The notes below the pieces were generated by a model. The model was not told the origin of the DNA. It saw only the letters and a list, made by a program, of their open reading frames with translations, and made no database searches. A stretch of DNA of 64,000 bases from positions 77,995,839 to 78,059,838 of the forward strand of contig OX344761.1 of NCBI GenBank assembly GCA_947034895.1. Reading direction: 5' to 3'. Shown piece after piece: positions 26,330-36,178 of this stretch (the first letter of the stretch is position 1; the number at the start of each line of letters is the position of its first letter). The DNA is from Rhytidiadelphus loreus (Eukaryota; Streptophyta; Bryopsida; Hypnales; Hylocomiaceae). The position numbers were made by a program, and so were the translations under genes.

Positions 26330-27900
26330 AAAAATTAAAAAAAAAATCCTATTATTTATATTAATAATATTATTATTATTTCACAATTCCATCACCCCTA
26401 GAAACCCCTCTTGATATCTAGTGATCCCTTGGGTTTGAGGCTCTCAAAATTTTTATTTTTATTAAAAAAAAAATTTCCATGACTTTGTCACATCTAGAAA
26501 CCTCTCATACCGAAAGGTTCCTTAGGAATTGCAGAGTTTGGGACTAAAAAAATTAAAAAATAATTTTTTTTTCAATTTTTTTTCCGGACCTCATTACACT
26601 CTCAAAAAATATTTAAAATAATAAAAATTATAAACAAATATATATATAAGGTAATAAATTTTTTTGCAACTTTGGTACCCCAATAGGCCAATACTACTTT
26701 TGGTACCAAGATATCATTTGCGTGTGTTAGGATTACGGACTTTCAAATTAAATGATAATAATAATAAGTGATTTTTTTTGTTGAAAGTCCCAAACTTCCG
26801 AAGGTTGCAAAAAATTAAAAAATTAAAAAAAATGTTGATTTGTTTTTGTTTTGTTTTTTGTAAAAGTCCCAACCTCCAAATCCTACAAGGCATTTCTCTG
26901 CATCAGGAGGTTTTTTTGAGGTTGACAAAGTCAAATTAAAAAAAAAAAAAATTAAATATTTTTTTAATTTTTTAATTTTAAATGAAAGTTCCAAACCCCA
27001 AACCCTACTAGGGGTCTCTCTGTACTAAGAGGGTTTTTGGTGGGTAACACAATCATGACAAAATATTAAAAAGAAAACAAAAGAAAACTCATTTTGGGTT
27101 GAAAGTCCCAAACCTCAAGTCTTCTCAAGGGGCTCTCGGTATTGGGAAACCCCTTGCAGAGTTTTGGGATTGGGAGTCTCAGGGGAAAATAGTAAAATAA
27201 GAGATCTTTTAAAATTATTGAATTTATTTTGCAACTTCGTCACCCCAAGGAAACCCTATGGGTATAGAAAGATCTTTGGTAGGGTTTGGAGTTTGGATTT
27301 TTCAACCAAATTTTTATTTTTTTTCAATTTTTTTTAGTGACTTTGTCACTTCAAAAAACCCTCTTGGTACAAAAGACCCTTGGCTGAATTTGAAGTTTTG
27401 AGACTTTCAATTGTAAATTTTTTTTTTAATTTTTTTTAATTTTTTCAAATTTTTATTTTGTGACTTTGTCACCTCAAAAAAACCCTCTTGGTACAGAGAG
27501 ACCCCTAGCGAGGTTTGGGATTTGGAACTTTCATTTCTTTTTAAATTAAATTTAAAAATAAAAATAAAATTCCATTTTTCTTAAGTTTTTTTTCCGGGAC
27601 TTTGTTACCCCAAGAAACCTTTTTTAGTACAAAAAGACCTCTTGTAGGATTGAAAATTTAGGACTCTTATAAAAATTTAAACTAAAAAAGAAAAAAAAAA
27701 TCAATTAAATTTTTTTTTTTATTGTATTTTTTCTACAACTTAATCACCCCAAGACATCCCTTTTAGTATCAAGAAATTCCTTGCGGAATTTTGGGTTTGG
27801 GACTCTAAAAATAATAATAATTAAAAGATTTTTTATTTATTTAATTTTTCTTTATCACAACTTTATAAACCCTTGAAACTGCATTTCGTTACTAAAAGAA
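26330..27900. repeat. degenerate ~120-bp repeat array with an inverted block
   Basis: A unit of the form GACTTTGTCACCCCAAGAAACCC-like, then CTTGGTACAAAGAGACC-like, then GGTTTGGGATTTGGGACTTTCA-like, then a long A/T tract, recurs roughly ten times. Direct units lie near 26375, 26480, 27235, 27345, 27460, 27595, 27730 and 27860. Units near 26790, 26860, 26980 and 27100 run in the opposite orientation, and the switch back occurs near 27160. No protein is encoded. Confidence 0.75.
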
Positions 27901-27928
27901 CAAAAATGGGTCTCGAGGTGAATTAAAG

Positions 27929-28234
27929 CATTAAAGGGGATTCAACTCCTTTAGAAGGCTGTGAGTTCCCTTGGGCTGGAAATTGAAGCAATTTCTTGTG
28001 AGTTCCTTGGTAGCAATTTGAAGCTACTGCCTGACATGGATGGCGACTGCCACGTCAAATTTTATTTTATTTTTAATTAGAAAAAAATTCAAATTGTTGT
28101 TTCATTTTAAAATTTTAAAAAATCATATTTAAAAAAAATTTAAATCTAACAACAATCGTTCTTGGACTATCTAGAGAACAACACCAAGAACAGTCCAAAA
28201 ACGGCCCTCCCAACCCCCCAAATCTCTTCCAATG
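27929..28234. mobile_element. probable diverged CATTAG-ended element
   Basis: The left end CATTAAAGGGGATT and the reverse-complemented right end CATTGGAAGAGATT match at 10 of 14 positions. Size (306 bp) and an internal GACTGCCACGT-like segment recall the three better-preserved members at 29310, 31174 and 35191. The 102-codon minus-strand frame overlapping its right part has no recognisable motif and is not called a gene. Confidence 0.4.
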
Positions 28235-29309
28235 TTGTTGTCTATCAACATGCCAAGTTAAGTGCGGTGCACATGCCAGCAAGGCCCCACGGTCATAGGT
28301 CCACGATATAGGAATGAAAATTAAAATCAAATTTTTGAAATGTCTCCATTTTTTCTTTGCTGGCCTAAAAAATTTCAAGTTTTTTTTCAATTGATGCTCT
28401 AGGTTCACAAAATGTACGCTCACAGCTCCTAAGCTTATGCTTTCAGGCTCACAAACTAGTGTCGTTGCATTGATTTGTCCTAAATGAATGATGAATGCAT
28501 ATTACAAAATGAATTTACATATGAATATCCAACTAAGTGAAGATACTTGTAATTTTGGAGTTACTTGAATTTTAAAAATTGGTTGAGTTTAAGTTCCAAA
28601 AAAATGTAAGAAATTCAAATCTAAATTCAGTTAATTCACATAGCTACTTCCAATTTATTATATGTGATAATAAACATGTATCATAGCATGTATGTTTATA
28701 ATATAAATGGTTTCTAATCTATTACAAAATATAGATTAGTTCAATTTTGAAGATGGATACTTTTTACATAGTTCTCTATAGTGATATGTAGACTTTTAGC
28801 TCAACACTTTCTTTGACAACCCTTGTTTGATTGGAAATTAGTGACACAAAGGAGCTCTATCAATAAATAACTGTACACTAGTATGACCAAAGAGCACTAA
28901 ATTTTCACCTCAAATGCAAGAATTGTGCCTAGCTAAGTAGCTACTAGTGAAAATGCAACAAGTGACAACACCATCTTCTTTGATCCTCGTAACACTCCCT
29001 CCATTTAAGCATGTATTCTTTCTAGTTCAAAGACTCTTCTTCACTCCTTGGAGTTGAGACTTTGGATTCTTCCAAACTTGTAACCATGTTCAAATGAATA
29101 CTCAATAGTTGTTGCATTCTTCGTGTTAGTGGCAATCTTGCACCACTTTGTCTTCTATTCAAGACTCAAGAGAGAGTTTTTGCATTGTAAAATGTGAATA
29201 TTCAGGCTAATGAGTATCAAATTTGGCAAATATAGTTTGTTAAAGCAAATGAAATAGAAAAGAGACAAGAAAAATCAAAAGAAAATTTAAAATTATCTTT
29301 TTTTACAAA
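28235..29309. other. AT-rich intergenic DNA
   Basis: No gene, RNA or paired terminal repeat could be recognised in this kilobase. Confidence 0.5.
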
Positions 29310-29594
29310 CATTAGATGAGTTTCAGCTTTTGTTAAGGGCTGCAAGTTATCCTTGCATTCCCCTGCATTTCTAAGCTCTAGGATCTTTGCCACGTAGCCT
29401 ATTCATGTGGTTGAGAGACTGCCACGTTAGCAGGCATTAAAAAATCATATTTTTAATTAATTTCTTTATAATTTATAATTATTAAATAAATAAATAATTT
29501 TTTAATTTTTTAATTTTTCAAGCAATGCTACCTAGTTCCCAACAACGAAAACTAGCCTGAAATAGCCTTCTGGTAGGCCAAAACACATCTAATG
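29310..29594. mobile_element. CATTAG-ended non-autonomous element, copy 1
   Basis: Left end CATTAGATGAGTTT and reverse-complemented right end CATTAGATGTGTTT form a 14-bp inverted repeat with one mismatch. The 285-bp interior contains GAGACTGCCACGT and an A/T tract. The flanks (ACAAA on the left, TTTTG on the right) show no clear target duplication, so the superfamily is open. Confidence 0.7.
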
Positions 29595-30695
29595 TTTTGT
29601 CTTTTTGCTATGCTATGATTGAAAACGGAATTGCCATAACAAATTAAGAATGATGCTCTCTTACCATCTACAACTTGTCAATGCCATCATTCATTGAATA
29701 CAATATGGCTACCTCATCATTGTGTTGTATTAAGATTATTGACTAACACAAATGAGACTCATTTTAAACAAGACAAATTGAACAATGAAGTTTGATATCT
29801 TAAGATTATTGGACATACTAGCTTGCAAAGGTAGAGCTTGTATATGAAGAGATTAAATGCAAGCTAATCTATGTCCTCATCTTGCTATGCAATGTTTTGT
29901 CTTCTCTTAGCAATCTCGATAGGCTTTGAAAGCAACTCTAAGTCCACACCTTCTCTCTACTCTTCTCATCCTTGCCTTGCTTCACACTTGCCTCAAAACA
30001 TACTTCATTACCATCTTGTATGACTTGTGTGTATTAATAGATCAAAGCCAATTGTCATCACATGCTTGTTGTAATAAGTGCCTACACATCAATAGTAATT
30101 TAAACATCTATTTGACTCCTAGTTGGCTCAAAATTAAACTCAATTGGATTGTTAAATTTTTCTCAAGGAACAATGCTAGAAGAATATGATTGAAGAGAAC
30201 TTGACTACAAGAGGAGCGATGACGTGTGTTAAGATTAAGACCATCATATAAACTTTGTTTTTGAGTTCTTTGTCACATCTTGAAAGTTCTCCACGCTACC
30301 TCACAAGTTCTATCACTTCTTGAAGATGCAAGGTAAGTAATTCAACTTGTTGCTCCTTCTCTTTGCTAGGATTTTCTGAGTCATGTCATGTAATGTCTAG
30401 ATAGACAATTGACCGACAAAACATCAAGAATTAACCCCAATGCATAACATTATTAAGCCGCTCAGTATCCTCCTCCCAGTTGGAGGTATAATTCCCCCTT
30501 AAATGCCTACAGGGAGAATTCAGTTATAATCTCAATTGTATAATTGGTTATTCATGAATGTAACTTTGGTTAGAATTGGCTTAGGGGGACGGGTTTGGCA
30601 AATTGGCCTAGCTATCACCTCCTAAAAACTCACAAAAGTCAACATACGTTCGTCGAAGGTCATAATTGCTACAGTGGGAAAAAATTCAACCCCTA
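29595..30695. other. AT-rich intergenic DNA
   Basis: No recognisable coding or RNA feature. An 87-codon plus-strand frame (29926-30189) has no motif, resembles translated random AT-rich DNA, and is not called a gene. Confidence 0.5.
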
Positions 30696-30931
30696 CACTA
30701 TAAGAAACCCATGTTTTAGGTGACGTTTTGTAATTTTTTCAGATGGATTTTAGGTGACGTCAGAAAAAACAACTTGTGTTTTTTTGTTGAAAATTACGTC
30801 CAATATAACATGTGGATGTTATATTGGACATGATTATTGACAAAAAAACACAAGTTGTTTTTTCTGACGTCACCTAAAATCCGTTTGAAAAAATTACAAA
30901 ACATCACCTAAAACGCAGGGTTCTTATAGTG
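30696..30931. mobile_element. CACTA-type foldback MITE
   Basis: Ends CACTATAAGAA on both strands, continuing into a long imperfect inverted repeat (GTTTTAGGTGA, GACGTCAGAAAAAAC) so that most of the 236 bp can fold on itself. The flanking trinucleotide CTA is duplicated (30693-30695 and 30932-30934), the 3-bp target duplication of CACTA elements. There is no coding capacity. Confidence 0.88.
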
Positions 30932-31173
30932 CTAGCACCGAATTCTGCAGAGCGAGTGTTTTTCTTAGAATTCATATGCTACTAGATAATTCTTGACACT
31001 AGGGGGTTCTGATTTCAGGAGAGCAAAAGGGCCCCCCCAACAAAGGTTAACAATGTTATGTGTCCACTTGTTTGTGAAGATGAAAAAAGAAACTCTTTTT
31101 TTAATGGCCTATTTGTTGACCTAGATGGCTAGTTTAAATTGATGGACAAGCCATTCGGGTCGACGGACGAGCT

Positions 31174-31452
31174 CATTAGATGTATTCTAGGGGTTCGGGA
31201 GGGCCGTTTCGAGGTCGTTCCCGACGCTGTCCCGCCCCTCACAGTTTCAGGGAATATGCGTTCCCGATAAAAAAAATTGAAAAAAAAAAAAAAATTTTAC
31301 TCTTGAAATGAAAAAAAAAACAGAAAAAAAAATTCATTTTTTCCGACGTGGTAGCCTCTCAACGACGTCAGCTCGCTACGCGAACCCGATTTCGACTATT
31401 CCCGAAGGTAGGGAACTCAGAGCCCTCTACAACATAGAAAACACATCTAATG
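31174..31452. mobile_element. CATTAG-ended non-autonomous element, copy 2
   Basis: CATTAGATGT at the left and ACATCTAATG at the right. At 279 bp it shares with copy 3 the blocks GTTCCCGATAAAAAAA and TTTTACTCTTGAAATG, an A-rich stretch, a GACGT core and a GGGAACTCA/AGCCC segment before the right end. The terminal CATTA/TAATG is conserved between copies and so belongs to the element. No target duplication was found. Confidence 0.8.
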
Positions 31453-32757
31453 ATCCAAAATAAATAAATAAAATGAAATAATTTAGGCTGACGTGAATCC
31501 TGACGCCTTTGGATGTGTCTTAATTGAGATTGACGGAGCGACAACGCTAATATAGAAAACTTTGTTCTTAGTAGATGATAGCCTCTACCTCCTCCTTCAC
31601 ATAAGACTTGCCAATTTTCTCTAGTTTATAGCACATAACTTTGAGCTGTATCATCAAGGCTTCATTCGGCATTTGTGAAGTGAATTAGAACACAAAGTAG
31701 GATTTCATCATCTTGCAATAAAGAATCAGTAGCAATTTAAATTAAACATCTATTCGATTCAATTGCGCGCCTCAGAATTAAACAAGAACATGATTGAAGT
31801 GAAATTGACTTCAAAAGGATTGATGGCATTTGTCAAGATCTCGGATGTCATGGCTAAAAACATAAATGCCAAGTAAACTTTTCACAACATGATGAATATA
31901 GATGTGGACCATGATTTTCAACATCACTTAACATTTACATGTTTGTCAAATTGACAAAACAAAACTATAGGATTCAACTCCAACGTTCGTCAGGATCCAT
32001 AAAAAGAAATTTTAAAAACTTAAAATTATATATATAAATAAGTATATACATTTAAAACTTTTAGAAAGTTTGTCCATCCAACTTGATGGATAGGTCATTA
32101 AGGCCATCAAATAAATAAATAAAATTTTGAACAATCTAGATGGCAAGTCGATGGCTTATCCATTCAGATCGATGGATAGGCCATTCAAGTTGTCAAATTT
32201 TTTTAAGTTGACGTGAATCTTTGATCGATGTTGATGGACATCTCAATGGGAAAACCAACATCTCATCAAGATATTAAATCTTAATGTGAATAGATGTTTT
32301 ATGTGGATGATAAACTGGACATAGTCAAGAAAATCTACAATGAAATGTGGTTGATTGAAATTGTGCCATAGTATGGTAGTTTGCTGTAATTTCGACCCTG
32401 TTCTTAAAACCATCCCTAGCCAGGGTCTAAAATGGACATTAAGAGGTTGGAAAATGGATATGTTGTAAGCATTGAATGTTTTGTAAATGTTATTAGAGCG
32501 GTTAACCCCGGAGCGACCAGAGTCATTGGAATATTGCAAACAGGCTAGAAAAGTGATGAAATTTGAAGGAACGATGTCCGCTAATTGGTGAAGCACTTGT
32601 AGGAAGTAACCGTAGGATCTTCAGAAACATCATTCAAATTCCTTGTGCAAGTATACAAATCTGTGGAAATTGTAGGTCGTTTGAAGATCAAGAGCTTTGA
32701 CCAACAAGAAAGAGTCATTGACCTTGGCGGGTAGCGGTGATCTTCAGCAGAAAGCGT
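31453..32757. other. intergenic DNA with local sequence reuse
   Basis: No gene is recognised. Near 32080-32200 the phrase GATGGATAGG(T/C)CATT recurs twice within 110 bp, and a related AAGCCATTCGGGTCGA phrase occurs at about 31148, next to CATTAG copy 2. The origin is unknown. Confidence 0.4.
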
Positions 32758-32978
32758 CACTACAAGAGAAAGGGGTGTTTTAAGCAGGGTTTTAAGTATA
32801 GTCCTAGACACATGATATTAAGTAATGACCTATAAGTCAAATTTCAGCAAAAAATGACCTAAACACATGTCTTTTTAGTCATTTTTTGCTGAAATTTGAC
32901 TTAAAGGTCATTACTTAATATCTTGTGTCTAGGACTATACTTAAAACCCTACTTAAAACACCCCTTTCTCTTGTAGTG
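32758..32978. mobile_element. CACTA-type foldback MITE, nearly perfect palindrome
   Basis: The left end CACTACAAGAGAAAGGGGTG is mirrored exactly at the right, and pairing continues almost without interruption towards the centre, so the 221-bp element is one long hairpin. CGT is duplicated at both borders (32755-32757 and 32979-32981). CACTACAAGA is the standard plant CACTA terminus. Two frames encoding MSRTILKTLL are only this palindrome read from each side. The high arm identity suggests a fairly recent origin. Confidence 0.93.
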
Positions 32979-32981
32979 CGT

Positions 32982-33987
32982 GGTCGTATACACAGAGAAA
33001 AGCTGCGGAAATTTCAATTTGTAGAGGACGATGAGAGGAATGCACCCTCACATTTCTCTCTTATGATGGACCAATGTCATGAGAAATGCAGAGCTTGCAA
33101 TGGCCACATCCTCGCTATCGAAGGGAAAAAATTGAATTTCTGATCATCTAACCAGATGTAGTATAGTATGCCCGCTGATGACTATCAAAGTTTGCAATGT
33201 ATGTGCCCGGCATGACCACGGGAAGAAACAAAGTGAAGACAAATAATAAAATATGACGAACATTATGACTATCCTATATACTAGCGGTTTCGGCAGTTAA
33301 GTTCGTACAAGACTTTGAGTAGCGCACATTCCTTCCCTGATGACAGGAAGCACATGTCGGTACCCTTAGAAGGCTTTCATTCCTGTGATGCATACTACAA
33401 CTGCATTGAAGTCATTGACGGAGAATTCAAGCGCTACAGTTGCATAACTTCCAAACAAAATTTCATACAAGCGTTTCATATTCGACTTCTTCTTATTGAA
33501 AATGGCATAGTCTTCGTGATGCCAACACCACTAGAAATTTACAAGAGCATGCTACACTGAATCCAACATAATCTAATGGTCATTGTTGCATGGAACTGCC
33601 TGACAGTAATCTACAGTACGTAGTGCCAATGTTTGTAGGACATCCGATGTGGTTGATTTTGCTGGTCCAGCATTATCGACTGCAATATCCCATCCCTCGA
33701 TGTCGTTCACCCATGCTCGATGTTGTTGGTCGACCATCGCAGATTAGAATTTTCCATCCGTTGCTGGCGCTCACCCGTGCTTAGTAACAACAAACGATTC
33801 CCTGGAAAATGAGCATGCTTTGTTTGCCGCATAACGCTAAATGTGTAGCTCCGATGCCAGTAAATATCTACAAATTCACAACTACAAGCAATGCATGTTA
33901 AGAAACTGTACTTCCTGTAAATCACACATGGAGAGGAAGACAAAAATACAACCAATACACTTAAAGTGATGTTCAAGTTGAAGATAA
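32982..33987. other. intergenic DNA, no gene recognised
   Basis: Less AT-rich than the flanks. It contains short frames such as 33315-33560 (+, 81 codons, several Cys) with no motif that I recognise. It could be decayed transposon coding sequence; nothing can be assigned. Confidence 0.35.
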
Positions 33988-34939
33988 CACTAGAAGAAAA
34001 ACACGTCCGGCACAACCAACTACTATGCAACTAGTGCCCTATGCAACTGTCATGCAACTAGTTTCCTCTCTATTTGCACCAAATCTAATGTAGTTGTTTT
34101 GTGTCATTGTTTTACAACATTCATTCATTGTTTTAGTTGCAAAATAGTCATTCTGTAGTTGCAAAAAAAGACTAGGAAACAACTAGTGTCCTATGCAACT
34201 ATTATGCAACTGTAAAATGACCATAGTTGTTTCCTAGTTGTACGCTAGTTGTTTCTTAGTTGCACTCTAGTTGTTTCCTAGTTGCTTTCAAAGTTCATTC
34301 CCATTCATGTTATATCAATTGACCCATATCAATTGTAAAGAGTACCATTAGATTGAACATATAAGACTTGTAAGTTGTTATAGTCTTATGTAATGAATTC
34401 TTTTGATAGAATTCTAAGATTTCTATAATTTGTGGATTTCTACAATTTGTAGATTTTGTATATAAGAATTTAAAAAATAATTAAAATTCAAGAAATTTTA
34501 TAATCTAGGAAATTGAATTTTGAAATCTAGGAAGAAGGTAGATCTGCAATTTTGAAATCTAGGAAGAGGGTAGATTTGAAAATTTGAAATCTAGAAAAAG
34601 GTAGATTTGAAATTCAAAAATCTAAGAAAAAGGTAGTTCTTAAATTCTAAAATCTAGAAAGGAGGTAGATCTGAAAATTTGAAATCTACAAATCATTGAG
34701 ATTTATATTTTAAAATTTACAAATCTACAAGTTGCAAGCAAGTTGCAAACAAGTTGCACACAAGGATGAAGTTCTTTGTATGGTGTCGGATGACAAAAAA
34801 CCTTGCAACTAGACTGCAACTAATGCGACTTGTCCATTGCAACTACGGACTCTACATTGTCACCTAGTTGCAAACATCTTATGCAACTATAAAATGAGTT
34901 GCATACTGTAGTTGCAAAACCCCTCATTTTCTTCTAGTA
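33988..34939. mobile_element. 952-bp non-autonomous CACTA element
   Basis: Left end CACTAGAAGAAAA, right end TTTTCTTCTAGTA (last base diverged), with TAA duplicated at both sides (33985-33987 and 34940-34942). Both subterminal regions (about 34020-34290 and 34720-34920) are filled with copies of TAGTTGCA/TGCAACTA in both orientations, as expected for the transposase-binding repeats of CACTA transposons. The middle carries about five copies of an AAATCTAGGAAGAAGGTAGAT-like unit (34500-34690). No transposase is encoded. Confidence 0.88.
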
Positions 34940-35190
34940 TAAAGTGGACTATACAAGGCAGTAGAGATGCAAACCTCGAAGTTTTTGTGCACTACGGACA
35001 TGCACTTCCCTTACATTGTATTGTAGCATCCCTCCTCAACATACATGCTTCTCTGAAATGAAGGCGAGTGTATAAGGACACGTAGATGTTTTGAATATAC
35101 AAACACAACACTGATGTCTAAAAAAATCTCAACCTGGCTAAGCTGCCTTGTCAACAAACATTATACTGTTCACGTACAATATATACATGA

Positions 35191-35473
35191 CATTAGAGGA
35201 GTTTTCGGACCCTTGGAGGGTCATTTCAAGTAGCAGCGGGGGAACTGTCCCCCTGCAGTTTTCGGGGAACGGCTGTTCCCGATAAAAAAATTTCAAAAAA
35301 ATAAATAAAAAGTTTTACTCTTGAAATGCAAAAAAAAAACAGAAAAAAAAAATTATTTTTTTCTGACGTAGAAGTCGCCATTCCACGTCTACAAGCTGCT
35401 GCGGCCCCCTGCAAACCAGTTCCTGCAGTCTGGGAACTCACAGCCCGCCAAGGGGCTGAAATCTCCTCTAATG
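35191..35473. mobile_element. CATTAG-ended non-autonomous element, copy 3
   Basis: Ends CATTAGAGGAG and CTCCTCTAATG, 283 bp. Shares GTTCCCGATAAAAAAA, TTTTACTCTTGAAATG, an ACAGAAAAAAAAA tract, a CTGACGT core and GGGAACTCACAGCCC with copy 2, so both derive from one family. The flanks show no obvious target duplication. Confidence 0.82.
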
Positions 35474-36178
35474 AGCAGTGACCTCTGATCCAAACTGTTG
35501 GACGAAGTCAACAACAATTCACATCCACTTTTGAACCATTGCCATCATCGACAAACATCTCCTGTACACACAACTATTTTGATGTCCTATTTGCATTTGT
35601 TGTATATCATCTAACTTCTTGTGATTCACTCACATGACAAAGCTAAGCTTCGACTTCTACACAAGTCACTACTGCCGGCTACCATGGCGTTGAACTGTAC
35701 AAGTAGCTATCTACTGATTGACTTCTACTCTTGAAATCGATCCGAAAAGCCCCTACCAATCCTATTAACAGGAGCCGAGGAGCGTCAACTTCGTCGTCGG
35801 ACGCATTCGAGAAACAGGACGTCGAACACATATTCCACGAAAAACAGAAAAGAGGTTGTCTCCTCACATCGGCCGCTACAGTAGAATGGTCTTTGGAAAA
35901 AACAAAACAAGTGTTATGAAACCTTCTGATTCCTCACTTCTAGAATGTGGCAAACTTCACCACACTCACACAAACATCATTAATATGACAAGTACAATAA
36001 ACAACTGTTTTGAACATGTTCGATTGCATTAGCCTCCAAGTGAATCAAGAACAACAACTTCCCAACATTCATACCGTCTTCCTCTCTCGGCCAGCAATCC
36101 ATATGACTAGCCACATTCCAGTTGACACCCCATCCAAGTACATTGTCGTCCCTGCAAACGACGAACCTATGTATGTCA

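Noticed and set aside
28115..28423. 102-codon minus-strand frame
   Set aside because: No homology is recognised, and it overlaps a probable transposable element and AT-rich repeat DNA.
32581..33143. Two frames with the same N-terminus MSRTILKTLLKT
   Set aside because: They are the two arms of the CACTA palindrome at 32758-32978 read outward from each side, not a gene pair.
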